Origin: Bordetella genomosp. 4
GTDB lineage: Bacteria; Pseudomonadota; Gammaproteobacteria; Burkholderiales; Burkholderiaceae_B
Assembly (NCBI RefSeq): GCF_002261185.1
Contig: NZ_NEVQ01000001.1
Span: 124,001 to 188,000 of the forward strand
Direction of reading: 5' to 3'
DNA length: 64,000 nucleotides
Shown in pieces: positions 9,534 to 20,788 of this stretch. A program made the translations under genes and the position numbers. A model generated the notes under the pieces. That model was not told the origin of the DNA and made no database searches. It saw only the letters and a program-made list of their open reading frames with translations. Positions within the stretch are counted from its first letter, which is position 1. Each line of letters opens with the position of its first letter.

Positions 9534-10619
9534 ATGCAAGCACTACTGAAGCAGGAAAAGCTGCTGCTGCTGGCTGTCGTCGCCGTGATTATTGCCTACG
9601 CTGCAGGCGAGCGGTTGACCGCTCATGGGGCCGCTACTGCAGCCGTCGCTACCGCTCTCTTAGTGATTGCCATCATTTGCGCGTCGCAGCGTGTGGCCTT
9701 TCATGCCGAGCAGCTGGCGCATCGGCTGGGCGACCCCTATGGGACGATGGTGCTGACCCTGTCAGCCGTGTTGGTAGAGGTGGTTGTGCTGGGCATCGTG
9801 ATGTCGCACGACACCTCGCCTACTCTGGTGCGCGACACCATCTATGCGGCGGTCATGCTCGATATCAATGGCATCCTCGGCCTGGCGGCGCTGATGGGCG
9901 GTATCAAACATGGCGAACAGTCATACAACGACGACTCGGGCCGGGTTTATACAGTGATGATCCTCACGGCCATGGCGATTTCCATGATCATGCCGGAGTT
10001 CGTTCCGCGCGATCGCTGGCATCTTTATTCAGGTTTCACGATTTTCATCATGATCATGCTGTATGCAGTGTTTCTACGCATGCAGACAGGACCGCACAGT
10101 TATTTTTTCAGCTATGCCTATCCCGAAAAACGGCGTCGATCAGCCACGCCGCCGCCGCGTGGTCCGGATACGTTATGGTCGGTGGGACTGTTGGTAGCAG
10201 GCGTGGTGATCATCGGCGCCCTGTCAGAGGTCATGGCCCAGTCGTTGAACGTATCGCTCGAACATGTCGACGTTCCGCCGGCTTTTCCTGCCTTGGTGGT
10301 GGCACTGATCTCAGCCAGCCCGGAAATCCTGACAGCGCTGCGGGCGGCATTGGCCAATCGCATGCAGTCGGTCGTGAATATCGCCCTGGGGGCGTCCTTG
10401 TCGACGGTCATTCTTACCGTGCCCCTGATGGAGGCGCTGGCGCTATATACCGGCCAGCCCTTCGAGATGGCCATGACGCCGATCCAGACCATGATGGTGC
10501 TGGTGACGCTGGTGGTGACCGCCATCAATCTGAACGACGGTCAAACCAATGCCATCGAGGGTATGACCCACTTTGCTTTATTCGCTACGTTCTTGATGCT
10601 GTCCGCCTTGGGTTTGTAG
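9534..10619 (+). CDS. ChaA-like calcium/sodium:proton antiporter
   Basis: This 361-residue polytopic membrane protein has two alpha-repeat-like segments of the cation/Ca2+ exchanger family. The first is GDPYGTMVLTLSAVLVEVV near residues 65-83 and the second SASPEILTALRAALANR near residues 260-276. Both contain the acidic residue expected for ion binding. The arrangement and length match ChaA, which exports Ca2+, Na+ or K+ against protons. It is followed 49 bp later by a small iron-permease-like gene in the same direction. The ion cannot be decided from sequence alone. Confidence 0.85.
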   Translation: MQALLKQEKLLLLAVVAVIIAYAAGERLTAHGAATAAVATALLVIAIICASQRVAFHAEQLAHRLGDPYGTMVLTLSAVLVEVVVLGIVMSHDTSPTLVRDTIYAAVMLDINGILGLAALMGGIKHGEQSYNDDSGRVYTVMILTAMAISMIMPEFVPRDRWHLYSGFTIFIMIMLYAVFLRMQTGPHSYFFSYAYPEKRRRSATPPPRGPDTLWSVGLLVAGVVIIGALSEVMAQSLNVSLEHVDVPPAFPALVVALISASPEILTALRAALANRMQSVVNIALGASLSTVILTVPLMEALALYTGQPFEMAMTPIQTMMVLVTLVVTAINLNDGQTNAIEGMTHFALFATFLMLSALGL

Positions 10620-10668
10620 CAAGCACCTTGGCGGGCTCCGGTTTTCCGCTATTGCAGAGGAGCATGCC

Positions 10669-11160
10669 ATGAACCAGAAAACCAAAACGGCTGAACAGCG
10701 TGACACCGAGGCTGACCGCGCTACTCGCAATTCTGCTGCGCGTGCGCATGGACGTCAGCCAGGCGGGTCCTCGCAGTCGAGGATGGCCCGCCTATTCGAT
10801 CATTTCGCCAGCGCTGTTGCCCGGGCGACAGGCTCTCCCTGGGCCTTCGGTTGTGCGGTATTGATCATTTTGATATGGGCGCTAGCCGGCCCATGGGCCG
10901 GATTTTCCGAAGTATGGCAATTGGTGGTCAACACGGGAACTACCATCATTACGTTTCTGATGGTCTTTTTGATCCAGCAAAATCAGAACAAGGACAGCCG
11001 CGCCTTACACGTCAAGCTGGATGAATTGCTGAGGGCATTGAAAGGAGCCAGCGACCAATTGGTTGACATCGAAGACATGGAAGAAGACGAAATCAACGAG
11101 ATTGCCGAACGGTATCGCCGGTTGGCCAAGGCCGCACGCAAGCTCAAGGATCCGGAATAA
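10669..11160 (+). CDS. Low-affinity iron permease family protein
   Basis: This 163-residue protein has a polar, basic N-terminal tail of about 45 residues and two hydrophobic segments (about 57-75 and 81-103). The second is followed by the characteristic FLIQQNQNKDSRALHVKLDE sequence of the Fet4-like bacterial family. The remainder is a charged, probably helical cytoplasmic tail (EDMEEDEINEIAERYRRL). Bacterial members are usually of unproven function. An intrinsic terminator follows at 11175-11214. Confidence 0.8.
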   Translation: MNQKTKTAEQRDTEADRATRNSAARAHGRQPGGSSQSRMARLFDHFASAVARATGSPWAFGCAVLIILIWALAGPWAGFSEVWQLVVNTGTTIITFLMVFLIQQNQNKDSRALHVKLDELLRALKGASDQLVDIEDMEEDEINEIAERYRRLAKAARKLKDPE

Positions 11161-11174
11161 CGCGGACTCATGAC

Positions 11175-11214
11175 AAAAGCCCCCGCGGGCCTGTGTGGCA
11201 CCGCGGGGGCTTTT
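11175..11214. terminator. Bidirectional intrinsic terminator between iron permease gene and yidC
   Basis: A perfect 14-bp stem AAAAGCCCCCGCGG (11175-11188) pairs with CCGCGGGGGCTTTT (11201-11214) around a 12-nt loop. The A and T tracts at the ends give a U-run in both directions. It lies between the convergent 3' ends of the iron-permease-like gene and yidC and should serve both. Confidence 0.9.
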
Positions 11215-11228
11215 GCCTAGGCCAGACC

Positions 11229-12923
11229 TCAGCGGCTAGCCGCCTCGGCAGCTTTACGCTCGATACCGCGCGTAATCGTCCACTGCTGTGCAATCGACAG
11301 CGTGTTGTTGACGCACCAGTACAACACCAGACCCGCCGGGAAGAAGAACATCATCCCACCGAATACCAGAGGCATGATCATCATGACTTTGGCCTGGATG
11401 GGGTCCGGCGGCGTGGGGTTCAGTTTGATCTGCAGGAACATCGTGGCCATCATCACTGCGGGCAGGATGAAGTACGGATCACGTACCGACAGATCATGCA
11501 CCCACAGGATCCAAGGCGCGCCGCGCATTTCGACGCTGGCCAACAGCACCCAGTACAAGGCGATGAACACAGGGATCTGTACCACCATGGGCAGGCAGCC
11601 GCCCAGGGGGTTGATTTTTTCGGTGCGATACATCTCCATCATGGCCTGATTGAGTTTCTGGCGATCGTCGCCGTACTTTTCTTTCAGGGCCTGCAGACGG
11701 GGCGCGACTTGTTTCATCCGCGCCATCGAGCGGTAGCTGGCTGCAGCCAGCGGGAAAAAGACCGCTTTGATGATGACGGTCAGCGCAACAATGGCCCAGC
11801 CCCAGTTGCCCAGCAGGCCATGCAACCAGGTCAACAGCGCGAACAGCGGCTTGGCGATGATGCTCAACCAACCATAGTCCACCACGGTATCGAGCCCGGG
11901 CGCCAATGCGGCCATGGCTTTTTGGTCCTGGGGACCGACCCACAGGTGCGAATCGACCTGGGTCGTCGCGCCGGGCTGGACCGTACCGACGGCTTCGATG
12001 CTGCGAGCCGCGTACAAATTAGGTTGGACCTGCAGGAGCTCGTTCGTACGGGCTTTGCCTTCCGGCGGGATCCAGGCGGTCGCAAAATAATGCTGAACAA
12101 TCGCCAGCCAGCCGTTGTCGGCCTGCTTGATGTAGGTGCCCTTCTGTTTGGCGATATCCGAGAAGGTGACTTTCTGGAATTTCTCTTGTTCGGAGTAGAC
12201 CGCGACGCCGGTGAACGTGTGATAGAAACTGGACGTGTCAGCCGGATCATTGCCGTCACGCTCGAGCTGCAGGTACAGCGAGGGCGACAGTGCCTGGCCG
12301 GAGACGTTGTTCAGCGCATGCTGGACATCGATGTCGTAGCGGCCGCGGTGCAGCGTGTAGGTCTTGGTGACTTTCAGACCACCGGACTCGGCTTCGAAGG
12401 AGACGTTCAGGGTGTCGCCCGTTAGCTCGCGCTCGGTGGAGGTCAGACGGAACGGCGTCTGGTGATTAGGAAAGCTCTGGCCATTAGGCGCACCGACCAA
12501 GCCGGATTGCACGACATAGGTCAGCTCGGGAGAGCGATCCAGCAGTACGGTGGGCTTGTTGGGCTGGCCCGCGGTCGGGTATTTCAGCAGCTCGGCCCGA
12601 ACCAGCTGGGCGCCTGCGGTATCGAAAGTCAGACGCAGCACGTCGGTCGTGATGACGACCTGCTCCGCGCGGGCGGGAGCCTGCGTGGGCGTCGCGCCAG
12701 GAACCGTGCTGGGCGCAGCGGCAGCAGGCGCGCTAGGCACCGACGGTGTCGCAGCCTGTCCGTTGGCGCTGGCTTGCGCGCCGTTGGTGGATGATTCTGC
12801 GCTGGAGGAAGCGGGAGGCGTCCCGAAAAGCGACGGTTTGCCGCTATGGACTTGCCAGTTGTTCCACAGAAGCAACAGCGAGAAGGAAAAAATCATCCAC
12901 AGGATGGTTCGTCGGATATCCAT
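11229..12923 (-). CDS. yidC: Membrane protein insertase YidC
   Basis: This 564-residue YidC/Oxa1 insertase catalyses insertion of Sec-dependent and Sec-independent proteins into the inner membrane. The start is ATG at 12923 (MDIRRTILWMIF), giving the usual N-terminal helix; the open frame extends further upstream but without family similarity. A Ser/Ala/Pro-rich linker (about residues 35-90) is followed by the large periplasmic beta domain and then the C-terminal helices with the conserved arginine-containing YRSMARMKQVAPRLQ and GGCLPMVVQIPVFIALY segments. It sits 61 bp after yidD, as usual; mnmE, often next, is not adjacent here. Confidence 0.97.
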   Translation of the reverse strand: MDIRRTILWMIFSFSLLLLWNNWQVHSGKPSLFGTPPASSSAESSTNGAQASANGQAATPSVPSAPAAAAPSTVPGATPTQAPARAEQVVITTDVLRLTFDTAGAQLVRAELLKYPTAGQPNKPTVLLDRSPELTYVVQSGLVGAPNGQSFPNHQTPFRLTSTERELTGDTLNVSFEAESGGLKVTKTYTLHRGRYDIDVQHALNNVSGQALSPSLYLQLERDGNDPADTSSFYHTFTGVAVYSEQEKFQKVTFSDIAKQKGTYIKQADNGWLAIVQHYFATAWIPPEGKARTNELLQVQPNLYAARSIEAVGTVQPGATTQVDSHLWVGPQDQKAMAALAPGLDTVVDYGWLSIIAKPLFALLTWLHGLLGNWGWAIVALTVIIKAVFFPLAAASYRSMARMKQVAPRLQALKEKYGDDRQKLNQAMMEMYRTEKINPLGGCLPMVVQIPVFIALYWVLLASVEMRGAPWILWVHDLSVRDPYFILPAVMMATMFLQIKLNPTPPDPIQAKVMMIMPLVFGGMMFFFPAGLVLYWCVNNTLSIAQQWTITRGIERKAAEAASR

Positions 12924-12984
12924 GGTGCCTACGGTAGGTATGCGGGCCGGCCAAAATCGGAGCGGCAAACCCGCAAGTTTAGCG

Positions 12985-13257
12985 TCAATTGGGATCAGTG
13001 CGGCGGTGATGCGCGCAACATGAGGCCCCATCGGGGTGGTGCGAAGGCGGTACCGGGTCGTGTCCGCCTGGTGACCAGGGGTGGCAGCGGCCGATACGGC
13101 GCGCCGCTAACCATAGACCACGCCAGGCGCCGTGTTGTTCAATCGCCTCGATCGCATAGGCCGAACACGTCGGCGTGAACCGGCATTGCCGCCCCAGCCA
13201 GGGGCTGAGAAAAAAGCGGTAAAACCGGATGGGCGCAATAAGCAAGGCTTTGAGCAT
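12985..13257 (-). CDS. yidD: YidD, membrane protein insertion efficiency factor
   Basis: This 90-residue protein from ATG 13257 has the family hallmark [13 protein letters not shown] and an N-terminal amphipathic helix. The tail [13 protein letters not shown] is typical. YidD acts at the inner membrane near YidC and assists insertion. It begins 4 bp after rnpA and precedes yidC, the standard order. The reading frame is open further upstream, but that would run into rnpA and is not conserved. Confidence 0.95.
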   Translation of the reverse strand: MLKALLIAPIRFYRFFLSPWLGRQCRFTPTCSAYAIEAIEQHGAWRGLWLAARRIGRCHPWSPGGHDPVPPSHHPDGASCCAHHRRTDPN

Positions 13258-13261
13258 GGCG

Positions 13262-13642
13262 TCATTCCCGTGGCTTGACTCGGGCAAAGTGAGCGTCCAC
13301 TTCGGTGCGAGCGAGCCGTTTCAGTGCCGTAAGGGACATCGGTGCGACCTTGCCGTGCAGGCGCAACACGTAGTCCTGAGGGGGCAGCTGCAGCCGGCAA
13401 TGCCGGAAGGCCTCGCGAATGACTCGCTTGAGTGCGTTGCGCGTCGACGCATGCGCGGCGAAGCGTTTGGCGATGACCATGCCCAGACGTGCCTGAGCCG
13501 CCTGACCCGGGGGCAAGCCACTGGGCGCGGCGGCACTGAGAATGAAGAAAGCCCCTCGGGCCAGCCGTCGGCCTTTCAGGGCGACAGCAAACTCAGAGGG
13601 GCGATGCAGCCGCGCCTCTGGAGGAAGCGTGGCGCGCGGCAT
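13262..13642 (-). CDS. rnpA: Ribonuclease P protein component
   Basis: This 126-residue basic protein is the protein subunit of RNase P, which trims 5' leaders of tRNA precursors with the rnpB RNA. The conserved RNR-like core is present as [13 protein letters not shown], preceded by [18 protein letters not shown] at 13642 is chosen over TTG at 13648 because family members begin MPRATL or similar. No strong ribosome-binding site is visible, suggesting coupling with rpmH 48 bp upstream. Confidence 0.96.
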   Translation of the reverse strand: MPRATLPPEARLHRPSEFAVALKGRRLARGAFFILSAAAPSGLPPGQAAQARLGMVIAKRFAAHASTRNALKRVIREAFRHCRLQLPPQDYVLRLHGKVAPMSLTALKRLARTEVDAHFARVKPRE

Positions 13643-13690
13643 GAACAACCAGTGGTCGATGCGTGAAACGCAACAGACCCGGTGCTGACC

Positions 13691-13825
13691 TTAGACGGCC
13701 AGGCGCTTGCGGCCCTTGGCGCGGCGAGCGTTCAGCACGGCACGGCCGCCGCGGGTTTTCATGCGCACGCGAAAGCCGTGGGTACGCTTGCGGCGGGTAA
13801 CTGAAGGTTGGTAGGTGCGTTTCAT
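13691..13825 (-). CDS. rpmH: 50S ribosomal protein L34
   Basis: Short gene read directly from the sequence: 44 residues beginning [18 protein letters not shown] and ending [11 protein letters not shown], essentially the full-length bacterial L34. It is strongly basic. It is the first gene of the rpmH-rnpA-yidD-yidC operon and is divergent from dnaA across about 280 bp. No other frame in this stretch codes for a recognisable protein. Confidence 0.98.
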   Translation of the reverse strand: MKRTYQPSVTRRKRTHGFRVRMKTRGGRAVLNARRAKGRKRLAV

Positions 13826-14104
13826 GGACGATCCACAAAAAGAACAAAAGTCAGAAGGGACCTGCCCGACGGGTTCCTGACCAGTGCATAGTGCGTTGGC
13901 CTACATAATGGCTAAGGGGCGCGGGGCCTCTCAGGCGTAGTAAAAAGAACCTTCTGACAGACAGAATTCGGAAAAGCCCATCATTTCAGCAAGTTTTCTC
14001 TGCTTTGTCAAACAGTTACGGCAAAGGAACAGTGAAGGGACCAGAATAGCCTGTGGATAACCTACCCCTAACCAAGGTAGAATCGAGGTTTGAATAAGAG
14101 CGAC
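13826..14104. other. rpmH-dnaA divergent intergenic region, possible oriC or dnaA control region
   Basis: This 279-bp spacer separates divergent rpmH and dnaA, a common site of bacterial oriC. One perfect DnaA box (TGTGGATAA, 14052-14060) is present, plus a weak 7/9 match at 13829-13837 in the rpmH leader. A -10-like hexamer TAGAAT is at 14078-14083. An A/T-richer stretch lies around 13940-14030, but no cluster of DnaA boxes and no clear 13-mer repeats were found. The sequence supports a dnaA promoter/autoregulatory region; origin function is possible but not shown. Confidence 0.5.
14052..14060 (+). promoter_or_regulatory. Perfect DnaA box upstream of dnaA
   Basis: TGTGGATAA is the exact reverse complement of the consensus TTATCCACA. 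It lies 45 bp before the dnaA start codon and just upstream of a -10-like TAGAAT, a position suited to DnaA autoregulation. Confidence 0.75.
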
Positions 14105-15568
14105 ATGAAAGAATTCTGGCAGACCTGCGTCAGTCGTCTAGAGCAGGAACTCCCCCCTCAGCAAATCAGCGCCTGGATACGGCCGCTGGTACCGCTTGCG
14201 TACGACGAAACGCAGGCAGTGTTGCGCGTAGCCGCACCCAACCGCTTCAAGCTGGATTGGGTGCGCAAGAACTTTTCTCACCAGATCGAGGCATTGGCGG
14301 CTGAATGGTTTCAGCGGCCGGTACAGGTGGCGTTCGAATTGCCCGCCAATGGCGCGGCAGCCCGTATTCCGACCGCCCCCCGGGCGCCGGCGCCCAGCGC
14401 CGCACCGCCGGGCCCAGTCGCGGTCGGCGCCGCGATTGCCGCGGCGGCGCCGCCAGCCCCAGCGGCTGTTACGCCTGTTCCTGCCGCACCTGCTGTCAAT
14501 GTGGCGGCTGCGATGCAGGCCGATGCTGCCGGTGTGGTGTACGAACGTTCGCGCCTGAACACCGATTTGACCTTTGAAAACTTTGTCACCGGCAAGGCCA
14601 ATCAATTGGCCCGCGCGGCGGCATTGCAGGTGGCTGAAAATCCCGGCATTTCCTATAACCCGCTGTTTTTGTACGGTGGCGTAGGACTGGGCAAGACTCA
14701 CCTCATTCACTCCATTGGCAACGCCATGGTGGCGGCGGGCACGGGCGTGCGCGTACGCTATGTCCATGCGGACCAGTATGTGTCTGACGTGGTCAAGGCC
14801 TATCAGCGCAAGGCGTTTGACGACTTCAAGCGCTACTACCACTCGCTGGACCTGCTGCTGATCGACGATATTCAGTTTTTCTCGGGCAAAAGCCGCACGC
14901 AAGAAGAATTCTTCTATGCGTTCGAGGCGATGGTGGCGCAGCGCAAGCAGATCATCATCACCAGCGATACCTACCCCAAGGAATTGGCGGGCATCGACAG
15001 CCGTTTGATTTCGCGCTTTGATTCCGGCCTGACGGTGGCGATCGAGCCGCCCGAGCTGGAAATGCGCGTGGCCATTCTGCTGCGCAAGGCCGAATCCGAA
15101 GGCGTGCCAATGCCTGAAGAAGTCGCCTTCTTTATCGCCAAACACTTGCGCAGCAACGTGCGCGAGCTCGAAGGCGCCTTGCGCAAAGTCCTGGCCTATG
15201 CCCGTTTTCACGGGCGCGATGTGGTGTCGGTCGATGTGTGCAAAGAAGCACTCAAAGACCTGCTGTCCGTATCGAATGGCCAGATCACGGTGGAAAATAT
15301 CCAGAAAACCGTGGCGGATTTCTACAAAATCAAGGTCGCCGACATGTATTCGAAACGGCGGCCGGCCAATATTGCTTTGCCGCGTCAGGTCGCGATGTAC
15401 CTGGCCAAGGAGCTAACCCAAAAGAGCCTGCCCGAAATCGGCGATCTGTTCGGCGGCCGTGATCACACGACCGTGCTGCACGCAGTGCGCAAGATCTCTG
15501 ATGCCCGCGCCAAGCAGGCAGAGCTGAACCATACCCTGCACGTGTTGGAACAAACTCTAAAAGGATGA
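14105..15568 (+). CDS. dnaA: Chromosomal replication initiator protein DnaA
   Basis: This 487-residue AAA+ initiator opens oriC and loads DnaB. Domain I covers about residues 1-80 ([20 protein letters not shown]). A low-complexity Ala/Pro linker covers about 80-138. Walker A is GGVGLGKTH near 190 and Walker [10 protein letters not shown] near 249. The C-terminal DNA-binding domain carries the DnaA signature [15 protein letters not shown] near 450. ATG at 14105 is preferred over TTG at 14090 because AAGAG is correctly spaced and homologues begin MKEFW. The stop overlaps an ATG just before dnaN. Confidence 0.98.
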   Translation: MKEFWQTCVSRLEQELPPQQISAWIRPLVPLAYDETQAVLRVAAPNRFKLDWVRKNFSHQIEALAAEWFQRPVQVAFELPANGAAARIPTAPRAPAPSAAPPGPVAVGAAIAAAAPPAPAAVTPVPAAPAVNVAAAMQADAAGVVYERSRLNTDLTFENFVTGKANQLARAAALQVAENPGISYNPLFLYGGVGLGKTHLIHSIGNAMVAAGTGVRVRYVHADQYVSDVVKAYQRKAFDDFKRYYHSLDLLLIDDIQFFSGKSRTQEEFFYAFEAMVAQRKQIIITSDTYPKELAGIDSRLISRFDSGLTVAIEPPELEMRVAILLRKAESEGVPMPEEVAFFIAKHLRSNVRELEGALRKVLAYARFHGRDVVSVDVCKEALKDLLSVSNGQITVENIQKTVADFYKIKVADMYSKRRPANIALPRQVAMYLAKELTQKSLPEIGDLFGGRDHTTVLHAVRKISDARAKQAELNHTLHVLEQTLKG

Positions 15569-15570
15569 AC

Positions 15571-16680
15571 ATGCAACTCGTACAAACCACGCGCGATGCA
15601 TTGCTGAAACCGCTGTCGACAGTGGCGGGAATCGTCGAAAGACGCCATACCCTGCCCATCCTCGCGAACATCCTCATGCGCAAAGAAGGCAGCAAGGTTG
15701 CTTTCATTGCCACCGATCTAGAAGTGCAAATCACCACGCACGCGGATTTTGGTGTGGGGCAGGACAACGAGTCCACGACGGTGGCCGCGCGCAAGCTGCT
15801 GGACATCTTGAAGGCGCTGCCCGATACGGGCGAGGTAAAACTGGCATTGGCCAGCAACAAGCTGTCGGTGCAATCGGCAAAGAGCCGCTTTGCTTTGCAA
15901 ACGCTGGCTGCCAGCGAGTTTCCCACGGTGGCTCAGCCCGAGAAATGGGATGTGTCGCTGACGCTGCCGCAGCGTACCTTGCGTCATTTGCTGAACATGG
16001 TCCACTTTGCCATGGCGCAGCAGGACATTCGCTATTACCTGAACGGCATGTTGCTGGTATTCGAAGCCGGCTGCGTACGCGCGGTGGCGACCGATGGCCA
16101 CCGTCTGGCGCATTGCGCGACCGAGGCCGAGGGCATTGCCCAGCGTCACGAGGTCATCGTGCCGCGCAAGACCGTGCTGGAAATGCAGCGCCTGCTCGAG
16201 GATTCGGACGAGCCGGTATCTATCGACGTGGCGCCGGGCCAGATTCGCTTCCGTTTCGGCGAAGTCGAACTCGTGTCCAAGCTGGTCGAAGGCAAGTTCC
16301 CTGATTTCACGCGAGTGATTCCGTCGAACTACACGCGCCAGTTCATCATCAGCCGCGAGGCACTGCAAGGCAGCTTGCAACGTGCGGCGATTTTGACGAC
16401 GGATAAATTCAAGGGCGTACGCCTGCAGTTGGCGCAAAACCTGATGAAGATTTCTTCTTCCAACGCGGAACAAGAAGAAGCCCAGGAAGAACTCGATATC
16501 GACTACGGCCATGAGCCCTTGGATGTCGGTTTCAATGTCAGCTATCTGTTGGACGTGTTGTCCAACGTCAAGGCTGAAAACATTCAGTGGTCGGTGATGC
16601 CCGATGCCAATGCGTCGGCGTTGCTCACCTTGCCCGATGACGACCAGTTCAAGTACGTCGTCATGCCCATGCGAATTTAA
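15571..16680 (+). CDS. dnaN: DNA polymerase III subunit beta (sliding clamp)
   Basis: This 369-residue clamp protein tethers the replicative polymerase. It begins MQLVQTTRDALLKPLSTV and contains RRHTLPILANIL, both typical of DnaN; the C-terminal YVVMPMRI is the standard end. ATG 15571 has AAAAGGA at proper spacing, whereas ATG 15565, which overlaps the dnaA stop, has the ribosome-binding site directly against it. A 96-bp gap to gyrB includes a short GGCC-GCAA-GGCC hairpin followed by six T (16738-16756), which may be a weak attenuator. Confidence 0.98.
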   Translation: MQLVQTTRDALLKPLSTVAGIVERRHTLPILANILMRKEGSKVAFIATDLEVQITTHADFGVGQDNESTTVAARKLLDILKALPDTGEVKLALASNKLSVQSAKSRFALQTLAASEFPTVAQPEKWDVSLTLPQRTLRHLLNMVHFAMAQQDIRYYLNGMLLVFEAGCVRAVATDGHRLAHCATEAEGIAQRHEVIVPRKTVLEMQRLLEDSDEPVSIDVAPGQIRFRFGEVELVSKLVEGKFPDFTRVIPSNYTRQFIISREALQGSLQRAAILTTDKFKGVRLQLAQNLMKISSSNAEQEEAQEELDIDYGHEPLDVGFNVSYLLDVLSNVKAENIQWSVMPDANASALLTLPDDDQFKYVVMPMRI

Positions 16681-16758
16681 TTTTCATCCATGGGTTGATG
16701 CCGCGGGGGCGCGTAGCTCTACCGCCCGCCGCGCTCTGGCCGCAAGGCCGTTTTTTGA

Positions 16759-19230
<2,472 letters not shown>

Positions 19231-19284
19231 TGAGGATGACGCTGATGGGAGTCTAGTGTTTCCTCAGCGGCATTCCGATTGATT

Positions 19285-19311
19285 AAAGGAGCCGCGGACA
19301 GCGGCTCCTTT
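19285..19311. terminator. Bidirectional terminator between gyrB and the RND outer-membrane factor gene
   Basis: AAAGGAGCCGC (19285-19295) and GCGGCTCCTTT (19301-19311) form an 11-bp stem with a 5-nt loop, followed by TTT on the plus strand. It lies between convergent 3' ends of gyrB and the OprN-like gene. Confidence 0.9.
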
Positions 19312-19318
19312 TTTATCG

Positions 19319-20788
19319 TCAGTTCTTGGCATATCGCTGTAGATCTGCCGCTTGATCCCAGCGTCCGGACATCGCCTTGTATACGGCGATGCTGGAACGC
19401 ACTGCATTGGTCTGGCTTTCAGCCACCATGTCCTGCGCGTCCAGTTGCTCGCGCTGGGCATCGAGGACTTCGAACAAACCCAACGTGCCGCTCTGGTACA
19501 TGCGTTGAGCGATATGCTCTGCTTTGTTGCGTTGCTGTACGGCGGCCTGCAGCGTTTGCAGCTCGTCTCTATTTCTATTCAAACGCACCAACGCATTCTC
19601 CGTTTCCTCTAGAGCGCCCAGTACGGTTTGCTGATAATTGGCCAGCGCCTCGGAAGCACCCGCCTCGCTGGCGGCGATGCGCGCACGCACGCGGCCGATG
19701 TCGAGAAAGGACCAATCCACGCCCAGAAAAACGCTGCTCGTTTCTGTATTGGCGTTGAACATGCCATGCCCGCTCAAGGCGAAACTGCCTAATAGACCGC
19801 CCAGCGATAAACGCGGAAAGAGATCGGCGGTGGCAATGCCGATACGGGCGGTAGCCGCGTGCAGCCGTGCCTCCGCCGCCGCAATATCGGGCCGGCGGCG
19901 CAGCAATTCTGCAGGTGTGCCTGGGTCCAACATGGGCGGTACTTGTGGCAGGGGCTGTACCGCGTCCAGCCGTGCAATGAGGCTCTCTGGAGGCTCACCC
20001 AACAGCACCGCGAGCCGGTGTTGCAGTACGGAAATCTGCGCCTGCAACGCGGGCAGGCGCGCCAGCGTGCTTTGCAGTTGCGCCTGCGCACGGCTCTGGT
20101 CCAGGTCCGTGCCCATCCCAGCATGTAGCCGGCGCTCCACCAGCTGCGCCGTATCGCGTTGGTTCTGCGCGTGCGACAGCGCGATCTGCAGGCGCAGTTG
20201 CGTACCGCGCAGCTGTGTATAGGTATCTGCGACTTGGGCGGCGATGACGACTTGCAACGCGGCCAAATCGGCTTGCGTCATTTGTTGCTGCGCTTGCTGT
20301 GCTTCTACCGTACGCCGTACGCGGCCGTAGAGGTCCAATTCCCAACTTGCTTGGATCTGGGCGTTGTAACTGCGCGCAGAGCGCGGCTGGCCAGGACTCA
20401 GTTGATCTTCGCTCAGCTTTTGCTGAGCGGCTTCGCCGTTCATGGTCACGGTGGGAAAACGGTCGAACTGCGTTTCGTTCAGCAGCGCATCGGCGCCTTG
20501 CAATCTAGCGTAGGCTGCATGCAAGTCGCGGTTGCCGTTCAAAGCCTGTTGCACGAGAGCGCTCAACTGCTGGTCGCCGAACTGAGTCCAGAAGTCTGCG
20601 TCACGCACATCGAAGGCGGGTAATCGCAAGCTGTCGGCTGGTTCAGTCTCGCCGGCCTCGTAGCGTGCGAATTGCGCCGAGGTGGGCACGGAGGCAGCGG
20701 GGCTATGAAAGTCCGGGCCCACTGCGCAACCCGTTATGATGAGGCTGCACGCAACGGCCAGACTGCGCACCGATAGAGATTTAGCCAT
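19319..20788 (-). CDS. RND efflux outer-membrane factor lipoprotein (NodT/OprN family)
   Basis: This 489-residue TolC-class channel is the exit duct of the tripartite pump encoded upstream. It has a lipoprotein signal with lipobox LIITGC followed by AVGPDFHSP, the usual start of the OprM/OprN group. Two outer-membrane-efflux repeats with long coiled-coil helices follow (for example YARLQGADALLNE and, later, AAEARLHAATARIG). ATG 20788 is chosen because it starts the signal peptide and overlaps the RND gene stop by 8 bp, so translation is coupled; the frame is open further upstream without similarity. Confidence 0.93.
   Translation of the reverse strand: MAKSLSVRSLAVACSLIITGCAVGPDFHSPAASVPTSAQFARYEAGETEPADSLRLPAFDVRDADFWTQFGDQQLSALVQQALNGNRDLHAAYARLQGADALLNETQFDRFPTVTMNGEAAQQKLSEDQLSPGQPRSARSYNAQIQASWELDLYGRVRRTVEAQQAQQQMTQADLAALQVVIAAQVADTYTQLRGTQLRLQIALSHAQNQRDTAQLVERRLHAGMGTDLDQSRAQAQLQSTLARLPALQAQISVLQHRLAVLLGEPPESLIARLDAVQPLPQVPPMLDPGTPAELLRRRPDIAAAEARLHAATARIGIATADLFPRLSLGGLLGSFALSGHGMFNANTETSSVFLGVDWSFLDIGRVRARIAASEAGASEALANYQQTVLGALEETENALVRLNRNRDELQTLQAAVQQRNKAEHIAQRMYQSGTLGLFEVLDAQREQLDAQDMVAESQTNAVRSSIAVYKAMSGRWDQAADLQRYAKN

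Noticed and set aside
16738-16756. Terminator before gyrB
   Set aside because: The stem is only 4 bp with a T6 tail; too weak to call a terminator and gyrB probably shares the transcript or has its own promoter.
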